Shown: piece by piece, positions 32,901 to 47,900 of the stretch
Layout of the letters: every line of letters starts with the position of its first letter
Numbering within the stretch: position 1 is the first letter of the stretch
Assembly (NCBI RefSeq): GCF_011397635.1
Contig: NC_064755.1
Coordinates: forward strand, 34,521,559 to 34,585,558
Length of the DNA stretch: 64,000 bases
Source: Epinephelus fuscoguttatus
Lineage: Eukaryota; Chordata; Actinopteri; Perciformes; Serranidae
Direction: 5' to 3'
Notes under the pieces: model-generated
The model's database searches: none
What the model saw: the letters and a program-made list of their open reading frames with translations, nothing else
What the model was told of the DNA's origin: nothing
Made by a program: the position numbers and the translations under genes

Positions 32901-35900
32901 TGTGTGACTTGTCTGTGGTTGCAAATTGCTGATAATTCCCCTCTGACAGGTTTAATGTTTGGCCACCGCCACAGCAAATGTAATCCATGTTTTGGAGTCC
33001 GGTTTTAATTAGATCTTCAAAAGGCCTGTTTGTCATCAAACAAGCCACACAAATCCCTGTCATGCTACTAATTAGTGAGGCTCATCAAGGTGGTAAATTG
33101 ACACAAGCCGTAAAACAAATTAAGCATTTGGTTGGAAAGTTTCTCTACCGTTACATATTGTGAAAGTGACAGGTGAGTTTTGACATTTAGCCGTCAAGTT
33201 TGCCTGCAAGTCATAATTTAGTTTCTTGTTTCCTGGAATGGCTGTTGATATTACACAGAGGAGTGATGTCAGCTCTTTGCTTTCAGCTGTAGGTTCTACG
33301 TGTAAGGAAAGAGAGAGTGAGAGCACAAAGAACAAGGTCAGAGTGACATCATGTAGCAGCAGTTGGGTTCAGCGAGTTTGCTGTCGAAGGGAAATTCTGC
33401 CTCTTTTACAGTAGATTCTTCCCGGTAAGAAGCTCAGACAGAAAAATGTGGTGTTTACAACTGATTGTGATTAACTGTAGTTTTTTTGGGATGGTATTGG
33501 CGTTGTAATAGGGATGACAGTGACTACGTTTACAGTACATGCATGCTAATATTCCAGAAATGATAATATTCTGAATTTGAGACGATCATGTAAACAGCGT
33601 ATTACATCCCAAAAAAGTTTTTTTCCAAATGCATTTTCCCGATTAGGACATAGGGGATATGCTGGTATTATTCAGGTTTCAAGAGCATTTTTCGGACAAC
33701 ACCAACCTATTCAAGAAGGTGGTTGAAAGAATGAAAGAGGGATGCTGTGTTCACATGTTCGAACAACATGTTAGGGCACGTTAATCAAAGTATGCATGGC
33801 TGCATGGAGACAGGAATATCAGTGGATTGTTAATTTTTATTTGCCATGCAAATAGCTTAGTTAGAATATTGTCTTTTTCGCAATAAGAGCAAAAAAACGT
33901 TATATTTGGTGCATGCAAACATAGTCAGTGTGCTTTGGTCCGGACTGAAATGTCTCAACAGTATTGGCTGAATTGTCCTGACATTTGCTACAGATATTCA
34001 TGGTGCCCAGAGGATTAATCCTAATGCCATGTTACCCCGTCAGGATGAACTGAAGAAACTTTGGTAAACCCAAAAGGTTTTATTTCGTAGTATCATCAGA
34101 TAAATATTTAAATTTGTCCAACACTTTTGGTCCATTACCTGCTATACCAATGAAATGACCAGTGCGACCAGCACTTTTGTGTTCAGTGCTAATTAGCAAA
34201 GGTTAGCATGGAAAGGTCTAAGCTAAGATTGTGAACATGGTTAACAATATGAATGCCAAACGTATCCTCTTACAGTGGTTCAAATGAATAATGAATTATC
34301 ACCCAATGAATCAGTGCCACAACCAGTTAGTCTATGCAAGGAAAAGAATCATGGTTGGGCAACGTCACTTTACGTTGAGTACGTAAAGTGACATACGTTA
34401 GGTTTAGGAGAGTAAAGTTACGTAGGTTAAGTTTAGGACAAGAATCATGGTTGGGTGATGTCACATTCAGTACTCAACATGAAATTATGTATGATAGGTT
34501 TAGGATAGTAAAGTTACGTAGGTTAGGTTTAGGAGAGTAAAGTTACGTAGGTTAGGTTTATGAAAAGAATCATGGCTGGTAGTCATAAAGTTACATATTT
34601 AACATAAAGTTATGTACTTAATATAACGTGACAACATACCTCAACTCAAAGTTCACTTGGATTAGAACACGAACTGCGGTCTTGTGGGGTAAATTCCTGT
34701 GTTTGACAAATCGACCACCCCAACATGCCTCAGGTTTACAGACAAAACGCTTGTCCTTTGCTAGACATGTTTTCCCCACAAAACCAACATGCTAACGTTA
34801 TTAGCATAAGCTAATGACATTGAAAGGAGGAAGGGTGAACTATTTAATATGCTGAACAGTCTGTTTAAGCAAAAGTAGCTGTGATTTAAATGAAGGAATC
34901 CTGAAAATGGACTAATTTTGCTTCCACATCTCCCAGTTCAAGATATAGTAGCCAAAATGTGCTTCATAAACAGTCAAAGAACCAAGACAGATAACAAATC
35001 TGCCATTTAAATTTTGTGTCTAACCTTTAATAGTTTGTCCCTTTAAAAGAAAAAAATACTCCAGGTTTGGAAACTGACATCAAAGGAAGTGGATGAAGGA
35101 GGTTTCAGGCTGTAATGAAGAGACTAGTTGATAAAAATGTTAATATTTCTGGAGACATGGCCAGAGGCCGCGACCCATCATCATGATTTCACAGTGAGAA
35201 ATGAACCAGCAGGACCTTCATTTTCTGCTACAAATCAGCATTAGTGTTACTCATCCTCATGTCTGAGCTTTCACTGCTTTGGGCAAAGTTATCTTTGTGT
35301 CTTCACACAGTGCATTTTTTTTAATTTGTTTTAGGACTAAGCCACATATTTGTAACCAAGAAACCAGCGTCAGCACAGGTCCAAAAATAACCCATCATGA
35401 AAACAGCATTTTATAGATCCTGTCAGGTTTTAATTTGACACTCTTTGATGAATTTATATTTTGAAGTGTGTGAACTATATTTTTCATGCAATGAAATTAT
35501 TAACACTTTGATGCTTGATGGAGACGAAAGCAGAAATCTTTCCTAGTACACACAAACACGCTCCTGCGCACACACACACTTTAAAACTCAAGTCGTGATA
35601 AATTAAGAGTGTTCTGCAGCGGCCACCTCCTCACAGACTGCAAGGCCTCCATTCACTGCTGTCACACCACCAAAAAAGATGAAATATGTAGTTTACCCCA
35701 ACAGCCTCCCACTCACACAGAGGAATGATTTAAAACTTCTCTCCACAGCTGGATCAAATAGTTTGGAAAGTCATTTGTAGTGTTGGTTTCAGTGCGTTTG
35801 AACTGTGTGTGGTATTCACTGCACGTAGGACTAAGATATAAAGCAAAAAACAAAGTTTAAATCCAATTACAATCAGACTGGGCAGTTTATAGTATTTACA

Positions 35901-38900
35901 TTTAATTAAACTTTAGAGATTAGTACTCAGAGAACATGTAAAAGCAACACAATCTTCTAAATTTATTATTTTATTTACAGAGAATGCTTCAATGTTTAAT
36001 TAAAAATGTTTAATTGATTAATGTTTTTGTTAATCCCATAACTTCCTCACTAAGAAAAACAGGAATGTAATGCATTTTGTATTACTTTTGGACCATAATA
36101 ACAAAAATCAATGTTATTTTTTAACAGATCCCATAATCTTTAAAGATAGGCCTCTCCAAACGATTGAAAGGGTCCTACAATGATAGAACAAAAAGAAAAA
36201 ATTGCAAATTTTTTGTACTGTTATAATGCCTGCAATGGAATTTAAATTGAATTAAATTGAATTAAATTAAATTAAATTAAATTAAATTTATAGTGTCAAC
36301 AACAGTGAATATTCATCCTTTTTTATTTATTTATTTTTTTTTAAAAATTGGGAATTCATTATCTTAGCATCACCACCTTTACCATAAAAGGCCAATTTAA
36401 GTGTTTGGCTAAGCATGGCTTTAGACAGTAAAAAAAATCATACTTATAAAATTATTTTACCGCATAGTCTGTTCAGTAAGACCGCTGAAACTATAATATG
36501 TCGAATAAACAAACCTACCTTTAAGGTGTGAATTTTTTTTAATAAGTTCCTGTAGGAGGCCAATTGAGAAGTCATACTATTTCAAGACACAGCGACATCT
36601 AGTGGATTTTTTTAGCATAACATACCTAAACTGAATGGTAGAGATAGCTCAGTCACAGGACACAAGATGTTTGGGGATAGTAACCTTAAAGAACTTATAT
36701 TGATACTGTTTGGTAACTGGGGATAGCCACTGATAGCTACTGGGGGTAACAAAAGTGCTATTTTCTTCCTGTTTCAGTTGCGCAGCATTTGATGCATGCT
36801 GTTAATCGAAGCCTCTGTTTACCCAGGAGATCATAGCAAAGGGCAGACAGAACTGCAGAGTGAAAGCAAGGCTTAATGGGAACCAATCTAAATGCAAATG
36901 GTGTCATTATTCTATAGCCATTACGTTGTGTCATCAACATTTACTTCATAATGAGTTAAAGCAAAAAAACTTGCCTTTTTGTACTTTAAATATGGCAACA
37001 ATTTAATTACATTATATAAAAAATATTGTGCACCACATTTAGTAAAGATTAAGTGACATTTGAAGGAAGATAAACGGAAAATGAGTATGCCTTACAGTAT
37101 TTTTAGGCAAAAGTAGATATATTGTAGAATTATTTCATTTTATTTATTTTAGAGATATCCTGCTAATTCAGAGATAAAGAAAAAACATTTTAATAAAAGT
37201 ATTTCTATCAGAGAGCACTCTGTGTTTGAATTGCCTTGTATCATGTGGCACCTGTTACATATCAGTGTGAGTGGCATGAATCAGAGCGTAAAGTCCCAGG
37301 AGTCATTCACTGTGTTTCCACAGACCTTCAGTCAGATGCAACAAAGGCTCTGCAGGAAGGCAGGAAATCACTTCACTTCATTTTATTGCATCCTTTGTTG
37401 CCTTGGAAACTAGTGTACCACTCTGCAGCCATTTAATCACCCCACCCACCACCAGCCAAACCCCACCTTTCACTCCTCTAAATCGAATCTTTCAGTCAGT
37501 GGATTCCTCCTGTTCGGTAGTTTTGGGTTCAAAGTTGTGTTTATAAATACAGGTGGCTAAACTAACACCAACACAGACACTTTGCATGTAAACACAGTAT
37601 CTGTGATTTAGTAAGGTAGTGGTATAAGGGCTGAGCGATAAACCGAATATGTATGATATATCGATATATTTTCAAGCAAAATAAAGATCTGTATGTTGCA
37701 TGTGCTACGCTAAATGCTGAATGTGAGATGAATGAAATGACCGCAGTAGCACATGTGCAGTACAGTGCTGCGCTGCATGTGTAGGACACAGAGCTGCTTG
37801 ATTGTGCCAGATTAGCATTTGTCTACTAGTTTGTGTGTGAGGGGGATCACAACAGCTCTTGCTCCTTCCCTCCGCCGGCCTCTCTGTTGATGTGCATAAA
37901 TAAGATTAACAGCCTAAATAAATAAAAATGTTTAAATCATTTTCCAGCACTAGATTCATTTGAAAGTCCAACAGATGGAAAGTTTTTAACTCCCCCACAA
38001 AGATTTTTAATTGTTTCAAACTACACTGGATTTAGACCTACTTGATACTTTTATACTAGGGCTGGGCAATGTAGACCGCAATAAGTTACCGCAGCAGCAC
38101 ACGTACAATACTGTGGACCTTTTCCTCTGTAACTTTTAGCTGCGTCCAGTCGAGCCATGTCGCGCAGATTTGTGTTCCAGTCAAGCCATGTTGCGCCGAA
38201 TTGTGTTCCTTCTCCGGAGTAGGTTCAAAAGCTGGGCTGCCCGAACTCAAGCCAGTAGCAGTGGTGCCCCGACGCCCCGTTTCTCCCCCTCAAACAAGCC
38301 ATGTGTGTGTTGTGAGACTCTCCTTTCCTCTGTCTGTGCCCAGTGTGCGTCATATCTGCTGCAACATCATGTATATGTTACAAGATATTTCAGTGTGACT
38401 TGCATGTTTGGAGCAAGTCTTTGTTGTTATCTTACAGGCTCAACTTCTATAAATAGTCTGTGTGCAGTTGATATAAATTAAGGAGCGTAAATAAAATTAT
38501 TATATGAGGCTGTTCAGGTACCAAAAATTGAATGTTCTTATCCTAAAATAAGGTGTCGCTTAAAGTCAGTATCCCTGAGTTCTTCTCTTTATTCCAACAT
38601 GTAAAGATATAAAATGCATTACATTGTGTTTCATCTCAAAAGCTTCCAGACACTTAATGTCTGTAACTGTAAATTCAAAGCTTTTCATGAACCAGAAAAA
38701 AACAAATTGTCGTCTTGTGTTACTTGACAACAGAGCGCAGCAGAACAGATGTCATCAATCAGTATTTCAACATTCAATGAGGCCGGCGTCTTTATCTTGG
38801 CAGCTGTAGCACTGATCCTGTCGGCACTGTCGCTGTTTGCAGTTTCCTCCCGACAGGTATTGTGGAAACAGTTGGTTGTTGTTTCTGCTTGTTTGTGTTG

Positions 38901-41900
38901 CAGCAGGGTGGAGATGTTGGCTTAGAGAATCCTGCTTCTCGTGTGCAAGCTGAAACTGGTGTGTTCCCATCGTCTCTGACAGGGTGGGAGGATAAAGATG
39001 TTAACTGGGTTACAGTGTGTGGATAGAAAAGACAGCTATTAGGATCCTAAAATGGGAAAACAATACCAACATTTACTCTAGGTTATATGTTTTAATGTAG
39101 AAATTCATACCCTACTTTGAGACATATCTCAACAACTATAGGATGGATTGACATAACATTTTCTATAGATATCCACAGTGCCTTGAGGATGAATCATAAT
39201 AACTTCAGTGATCCTTGACCTGCCAACAGCAGGTCAAAATCTGAATTTGTCCAACACCAATACTTTGGTTTATAACCACATCCTGCAAAACTAATAGCGC
39301 TCTCATAACCCTCTGTGTTTAGCAGTGCAATTATTATGCATAATTATTATGATGGATGACAGTTAGTTACCCCTTAATTCTAAATCAACATTCAAATGCT
39401 CAAAGCTTCATTTGTCTATGTCCATTCATCCTGTTAAAACCTGGTATTTTTGCACAGTTGCAGATAGAGATTATTCATTCATTCATTTTCCATAACCTGG
39501 CACAGGGTCGTGGGGGTGCTGGAGCCTGTGCCAGCTGTCAATGGGCAAGAGACGGTACACCCTGGACAGGTTGCCAGACTATCACAGGGCTGACACATAG
39601 GGTGCGTTTCAAATCGCATACTTTTTCTTTTTACTTTTAGCAAGTACTGCAGCTGCCTTTAAAAAGTATGTACTTTTGCATGCAGTATGCACACAATCGG
39701 GACATACTACTGTCTCATAAACTTACGCCCTGACCCTCTTGCTTTTATATCCGTTACCTTGGAGATGTGACTTACCGAGTTTCACTGAGAGCTCTGCTGT
39801 TGTTACTTTGCAATGTGTGTAGTTTAACTTTGAAGTTATAACTGCACAGATTGTAGATTCTAACATACTTGTGACAGTGAAATTACATATGCAGTTTTCT
39901 GTCATTGTTATTTTTATAGTTATGTCCTTTTGTTGTTTGTAATATTTATGATTATTTTGTTCACTTAAACAATTAATAGTCTTGTTATTAATATTCAACT
40001 GGTCATCAGTTGCTTGAATGCACTGTCATCCATCATTGCGAACCTCTGACAACTGTCGATCAGCTGTCAGAAAGCTGCTATCTGTCTGCGGCTTAGCTGA
40101 TGTGACGTATCGTCCGCTGTGCAGAGGATTGTGAGTCAGAATAGCCAGAAACGTGCTGGCTGGCAGACTGCAAAATCGGCCCGGATGTAGTAGAACATCC
40201 TGGTATTTTTGGTGTACTGCATTTGACATACTACGTACTAGGACATACTAAATCTTTCCCTCGCATACTATGTAGTATGGTAGTATGGGTACTGGAATGC
40301 ACACATAGAGACAGACAACCATTCACGATCACATTCACACCTGTGGACACCAAGTAACCTGCATGTCTTTGAATTGTGAGAGGAAGCTGGAAAAACATGT
40401 AAACTCCACACAGAAGGTGGTCAGCAGTTGGTGGATTTAAACCCATAACCCTCTTGCTGTGAGGCAACTGTGCTCACCACTGCACCACCAGTTAGGCTGC
40501 AAGAATATTATGAGTTGGTACTTTTGTAGAATTAGAGTGTTAACAGCGTAGGATTGTTTTTGACCTGTGTGATCCCATCATTTGCATTGTCATGCTCCAG
40601 AGCATTGTAAAGTCCAAAAGTCAGCATTTATTGGAAAAAAGATAAATATAATCATTTAAAAGAAATAATCAGACGTGTTTATCTAGAAGAATATTCTGCT
40701 TTAATCCATATTTGTTGGCATTTAGCCTTCCAACACCAACATTTGCACTGCGGTCAAAATGCACTTGTATTAACAGGACGCTCCAAAGCTGCAATCTGAC
40801 AGCATCATGAATTACATTTATTTGTTAAATAAAGTTGCTATAATGAGAAAAATAAAGAATAAGTCATTTCATCTGACAAACCACTTTATTCTAAATGAGG
40901 ATTTTGTTTGATGATATTTTTCTTTTCGGGCTATGAAGTCATAAAATATGATAGACATTTGTAGCCTCATTTGAAAAACTTCAGTAGAAGCTTCAAATGT
41001 GAAAAACAGGGACATTTGGTACAGCCCATCTGCAGCTCAATCTGACAGTTAATCAATTGATTGTCAGAAAATAGTGAAAAATGGCAAACATATTTCCTAA
41101 AGCTGAAGGTGACATCTTCTAACTGATTGTTTCCCACAAAGATATTCAGTATATAATGATTTAAAACAGAGAAAAATCCTCACATTTAGGGAGCTGGAAC
41201 AAACACTGTTGTAAATTTGTGTTTGATGAATGATTTGAACAATTAATTGATAATCTGAATATTTGGTATTTAATTATTCAGTCAATCGACTAATCATTTT
41301 TGCATTCTCACAGTGGTAGTTATTGAGTTATCTAAATAATAAAGACTTGAGCTTCTGTGATACTAAAAGACCTCCTGGCTGACTTACAGTCGTGCTGGGT
41401 CACATCGTCTGATAGAGGAAAGTTTCTTCCCCCGTTTCTGCAAAAATATCTGTGTAATTTCTCAGAGTAGTCAACATGTTTTAGGGATTATGTCACTTTC
41501 CAATTACCCCGCTTTTATGAGCTGCAGTTTCAAAGGTTTTCCACATTTTGCAGGGTGAGTTTCACACTTCAAAGAGAATAATTTCTGGGTCACACTTGCA
41601 GACTTGATAAATTTTGGGCATTGAATGGAAATCCTTAAACAGGTCTGTGCTTCTTGTTTGAGGCCTCGGTAATCAGACTTTGGCTGTTTCTGTGCTGCTA
41701 AAACAAATAAGCAAAATAAAAAGCCGTGAACTGATTTTCAGTGTTTTCCTCTTTTAGACATGACGACTTGAAGGAGATGCTGGACAGCAACAAAGACTCG
41801 CTGAAGCTGGAGGCAATGAAGCGCATCGTGGCTGTGAGTATAAATGTTTACTTTGGGATTTCACTGATCAGCAGGTACAGCTGCACGTTGACTGGAAGGA

Positions 41901-44900
41901 CAAAGGCATGGAAAGTTGTCATTTGTACAACTCAGCATGCATCACTTTTAAACAGTCCCGACCACAATACAGACCCAGAGCTTGTTCTGCGTACCAAACT
42001 TGATTTGCATCATTCCAAGTTTGGTTGGAGTTGGAGTCACCACAATATATGTTGGCAGTGTGCATTTCTGCAAACCACAGATATGTTACATTTGTGTGTT
42101 TCATGAGTATCATGAAACACACAAGACAGACAAGACAGTTTCAAGCTTGAAGAGGGAATAGAGAGTGGGGATGACATGCAGCAGGGGGGCATGGGCTGGA
42201 ATCAAGCTTGCACCTGCTGCGGCAAGGACATTGCCTTTGTACATTGGATGCCCACTGTACCCACTGAGCTACTGGGCGACCCACGCAGCAATTTTCTTGG
42301 TTAAAAACAACTAGACTTGCACTGATTACAATTTTTTGGACTGATACCGATTTCTGATTTCCAGAGTGTTTGGATGGCCGATTCCGATTTCATTTTTTTC
42401 AAACCACTTTACAGCACACAAGATATTGCAATATTTTCTATCTTTCCTATATAAGAACATTTTAACCAAGATACAACCAGCTTTTCAATAATCATCTCAA
42501 ACAAACAAACAAAAACAGTGACACAGGTTAAGAAACATTTTCCTTTTTGCTCAAATATAACTTCAGGTACAGTATTAAAATAAATAAGTAAAAAAGGCAG
42601 ACATAAATAAAAACTCAAATAAATAAAACAATAATTCTTGGTGTAGAGCTTCTGTGGGTAATTTCTTGAATAGACAAAAAAGTAAAAATATCTCCTGTGG
42701 AAAATTTACACAGGTCTTCAGGACGCGCCCGCCAGTAAGCGCACGGTTGCGATTTTCTGTGAATGTTGGGCCGTTTTGCCGGCAAGCTGCGAGCGTTTAG
42801 ACACACAGAGCCGGATTGGCGAGTTGATCCGAGGCGCCCAGTTTTCCGCCTCGTAGGGTAGACATATTGGCGCAACCTTTTTGGTTTAAACAGAACGAGG
42901 TGCCCTTCTGCCACGGGAGGGGCTGTCGAAGACTTGTGGGCATGAGGGGATGACGCCGCACGTGCGAGCCACTGGTGGTGGACTAACAGGAAACAGCTGA
43001 TAGCAGGAATGAGCAGCTAGTAGCGAGAGGGAAACGCAAACCTGACAGACACTGTAAAGATGAGCAACTGGGGAGACAAGAAATTGCGCGCCCTCCTTGC
43101 CCTCGCAAACAAAGAGGCCATTAACCGTCAGATGACGGGGATGACGATGGATGGGCCAACTTACGAGAGAATCGCAGAATTGTTTAAGTCACACGCTGAC
43201 CTACACGTTTTGTTACTTTCTCGCACCCCCCATTGCCCCGAAAAAGGCACATTCTGTATGAACAAAAGTAGGCAGGTGGCATTTTGCCGCACTCCCCAAT
43301 TTTGTTTTTATACTGCCAATGCTGAAAGAAGACTGATTGGACTTTCCTGCAAATTTGCACAATTCCTGTTTAAAAAGGGCTTTTATCTCATGCAGCGATG
43401 TCTCTGTAAAAAGCATCCACATTTGTGACACTATCCCAGCTGGAAATGCAGCAGGTTCTTGGTAAAAATTAACATTTTTTTGTGACACTGTCTCAGCTGA
43501 AAATGCAGTGATGTCTTGAGAAAAAACAACTGCTTTGTGGCACCATTCCAGCAGGAAATGCAGCAATGTCTCTGTTAAAAGCAACCACATTTATGGCATT
43601 ATCCTGGCTAGAAACGCAGCAAATTTCTTGGTAAAAATCAACTGTTTTTTGTGACACTAGCTTGGCTGGAAACGCAGCGATGTCTTGACAAAAAAAAACA
43701 ACTGCTTTTGTGGAACTATCTCAGCTGGAAATGCAGCAATTTTCTTGATAGAAATCAACTGTTTTTCGTGACACTATACCAGCAAGAAACGCAGCGATTT
43801 CTCAGTGAAAAACGACTGCTAGGTGGCACTATTCTAGCTGGAAATGCAGGTATTTTTCTGTAAAAAGCAACCACTTTTGTGGCAACATCCCGGCTGGAAA
43901 TGCAGCAATTTCTTGGTAAAAATCATCCGTTTTTCGTGACACTATCTCAGCTGGAAATGCAGTGATGTCTTTGTAAAAAGCAACCACTTTTGTGGCAACA
44001 TCCTGTCTGGAAATGCAGCAATTTCTTGATAAAAATTAACTGGTTTTTGTGACACTATCTCAGCTGGAAACGCAGCAGTGTCTCAATAAAAACACAACCG
44101 CTTTTCACTGCACTATCGCAGCAGGAATTGCAGGGACAGGTTGCAAAAAGCACCTGGTTTTGTGTGCCAACAGTACCAATATTTACTTCTGGCGACTGGG
44201 CTGTGCCATCGTTCTGTACACACACTAAAACTGTATTTAAGATCCTGAGACTTAATATTCTTCAGTTATGAGACAAGGGCAGTTTTAGATGATATAACAA
44301 CAGTGGTTGGAGATACAAACTGCACAGTCAGCTGTTAAATATTCATATTTCATAATCTGAAGCTCCACACCCATCTCTTCCTCCCCACAGGACTGAGAAG
44401 ATAGAAAGGAAGGAAAGCATGAAAAAAAAGGAGGCTGGAATAAAAAATAAAAAGTTGCACCTTCTCTTAGAAATGATTGAAAAATGTCACCTTGTCAAAT
44501 CCTTGCTGCTGATTTTCTGTTTTGCTTTCCGGTGTGTGTTTTCTCTGCAGATGATCGCCCGAGGTAAAAATGCATCAGATCTCTTCCCTGCTGTGGTGAA
44601 AAATGTGGCCTGCAAAAACATTGAGGTTTGTTATGAACTTGGCTTCATGTGTTTGTTGCTCGTTTTCTTCACTGTGTGTAGTTATATGTGGTAAAAAACA
44701 GTTTCTCTCTGCATTAAGGCTGTTTTTTGTTTAGCTTGTAATTTATGCATCAACTTATCACATATTTAAAAGCCCTGGGGGGTTTGGCTTTATCTCACCT
44801 GAACAAAATTGCATTTTTTGTCTCCTCTTTGCTTCAGATTTATCTCAGTGGAAATAATTGAACTAATCTACATAATTTGGATGAAATCTGTTGCCTGTTT

Positions 44901-47900
44901 CCCCCCTACTGCTTCTCTCTACAGGTGAAGAAGCTGGTCTATGTTTACTTGGTGCGATATGCCGAGGAGCAGCAGGATCTCGCTCTGCTCTCCATTTCCA
45001 CTTTTCAGCGAGGGCTGAAGGTACAGCAGCTTTCATAAGTGATGACATTTTATAACAGAAAGAAACATTTATCAAAACTTTGGGGACTGATGTTGTGATG
45101 AAATAAAGATTTACTCTATGTTTTTGGCCATGCTGGCAGCTTGGCTCCATGGATAGCCAATGCTGGTGTCATAGTCCTTCCACAATCAGACGGGGACTTG
45201 GGGCGGCAACCCTCTGGTTCCCAACCAAGTTGCTATAGACTTAAAACACCATTAAATAAAAACAAGCTATAAAATACTTATACAGGTGTAGAATACAAGG
45301 ATAAAGGTTACATTGCAGTGTAAGGAAAGAATAAATATTTGATTTAATAAAAGGCAGTGGCAAACAGAAAAGTCTTCATTCCTGGTCTAAAAGAGCTTAG
45401 TTACAGCAGACCTGCAATTTTCTGGGAGTTTGTTCCAGATATGTGGTGCATAACATTTAACGTCGCTGAAGTACAGTTCTGTCTCTACAGACTCTTAGCA
45501 GATGACAGTATTGCTTTTGAAATATTTGCTTTTTACTTTCGCAGGATCCGAACCAGCTGATCAGAGCCAGCGCTCTGCGAGTCCTCTCCAGCATCCGAGT
45601 CACCATCATCGTCCCCATAATGATGTTGGCCATCAAAGAGGCTGCCTCTGATATGTCTCCATACGTCAGGAAGACGGCTGCTCACGCAATTCCTAAACTC
45701 TACAGGTAATTTATTCAGATCTCAGGCTCCTGAGTGTCTGTTCTGGGTGTAAAGGCAGTTAGGTAGATTTATTATTTCACTCATTAGTACTTATTAAATA
45801 TGCCGTCTAGTTACAGATGAGGCTGCTTGAGCAGAGTCTTTATATCAAGGATTAAAAGAAGCATAAATAATACATAAGTTAGAAATCTGAATTTTTGAGC
45901 CTGCAGCATATTAGAGTCCTGATCCTCAGTTAGAGAACCACTATGCCAAAATCAAATTTTGTTATGACTTAGTGTCATTGAAAAATGTAAGTAAAAGGTA
46001 AATCCATCACTGCTCTGTCAGTAAAATCCATTAGTAGCCTTTTTTTTTTTTTTTATGATCAAATTATTGGTGACTTTTTTTCTCCAGCATTTCATGTTTC
46101 ATGCATGTGAATGATTTTATTCTCCTCTGCTCTCAGTTTGGATCCAGAACAAAAGGACCAGCTGATTGAAGTCATAGAGAAACTCCTCGCTGATAAAACC
46201 ACGGTGGGTGTTTACACCACTGATCCAGCATGTTTTCCACCACATTCATTATTTATTTATTTATTCTTTAACAAATGGAAATGACAGTTTGATAAAGTGA
46301 ACAAATTATGAAAACCAGCGTCTGTGCACAGTGACCAGATTGCATTCACTGCCTCAGTTGTTTCAAGGCTCATCATTTGTTTAACCAGTCTCCCTCTTCA
46401 CCTGGCAGTTGTTGCATAAGATGTATTATAACATCCACAAAAAGTTTATTGTTTAACTTAAAATGTAATTTGAGAGCGCATGGATCTCATTTTGTGCCTC
46501 AGTGATCCTCACAGACAACCTGTACCCTCCTGACATTTAAGAACATGATGGTAACATTACCACCTGTTGTGTGCTGCAGCTGGTGGCAGGAAGCGTTGTC
46601 ATGGCTTTCGAGGAGGTGTGTCCGGAGCGCATTGACCTGATCCACAAGAACTACAGGAAGCTGTGTAACCTCCTGATCGACGTGGAGGAGTGGGGGCAGG
46701 TTGTCATCATCAACATGCTGACTCGCTACGCCAGGACCCAGTTCCTCAACCCAAACATGAATGTGAGTAAGAAACACACACAGAATCAGCACAGTTGTCC
46801 AAAAGTGATCAGTTTTTAGGGAAATATTAAAAATTAAGTATTTATTTATGCTGTGGTGATAAAACTCATGTCAGACTTCTTATTCTGCCAGTTTGATGAG
46901 TTATGTAACAACTAGTGCATCAACCAGCAATCATTTTCATTAATGACAACTCTGGTGTATTTTGGTTTCTCTTTTTCATTGATTAATAATTAAGTTCATA
47001 AAATGAAAAAAAAATAGTGAAAAAAATGCTCATTTCAATTTCTTATTGCTTATTTTGTTTGACTAACAGTCCAAAAAAACCCAAATATTTAAATTACATT
47101 GAAATAAACACAAAAAGCAGCGAAAACTTCCCATCTGTGAAGCTGGAACAAGTTATTTTTATGCCCTCATGCTGGTGTTAGCCTCGGCCAGAGGCATTAT
47201 GTTTACAGGTTGCCCGTTCACATTCTTGTGAACGTGATAAGTCAAGAACACCTCGAGGGAATTTATTCAAATGTGGCTCATATGTCCACGTGAACTTAGG
47301 GATTTACTGATTTTGGTGGTCATAGGTTAAAGGTCAAAGCCACTATGACTCCATCTGTCTCATTCTCATGAATGTGATATCTCCAAAACACCTTGAAGGA
47401 ATTTCTTTAAATTTGGCACAAACATCTAGTGTTCATCTTATTTTATGAATGCCTTGAGAAAATTTCCTCAAATTTGGCACAAATGTTCACTTGGACTGAG
47501 TAATATACTGCCTAGAATTTGGTGGACAGAGGTCAGAGTTCAAGGTCACTTTGACCTGGTTTGTCGCATTCTTGTGAACATAATATCTGAAGAGCACCTG
47601 TGGGTAATTTCTTCAAATTCGGCACAAACATCTACTTGGACTCAACGATGAAGTCATTCAAAATTGGTGGTCAAAGGTCAGGGTCAGGGTGACCTTGTGT
47701 TCATCTTATTCCATGAATGCAATATTATAAGAAGGCCTTGAGGAAATTTCCTCAAATTTGGCACAAACGTTCACTTGGACTGGAGAATAAACTGATTAGA
47801 ATTTGGTAGACAGAGTTCAAGGTCACTTTGACCTGATCCGTTGCATTCTTGAGAATGTGATATCCGAGGAACACCTGTAGGTCATTTCTTCAAATTTGAC

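Larger units (their letters stand above)
16202..41757 (+). other. ap3b2: ap3b2 intron 1 (25.6 kb)
   Basis: Bounded by donor gtacgg and acceptor cctcttttag. Apart from the RE1 site, the open frame at 29717 and the repeats listed here, I see no exon-like sequence. Stretches 20050-22300, 25200-26270, 28070-29300, 31900-33500, 34650-37600 and 38500-39100 show only AT-rich sequence and unclassified repeats. Confidence 0.85.

Noticed and set aside
43390..44165. CRISPR-like array of about 60-bp units
   Set aside because: The whole unit is repeated with variation; there are no constant repeats with unique spacers.
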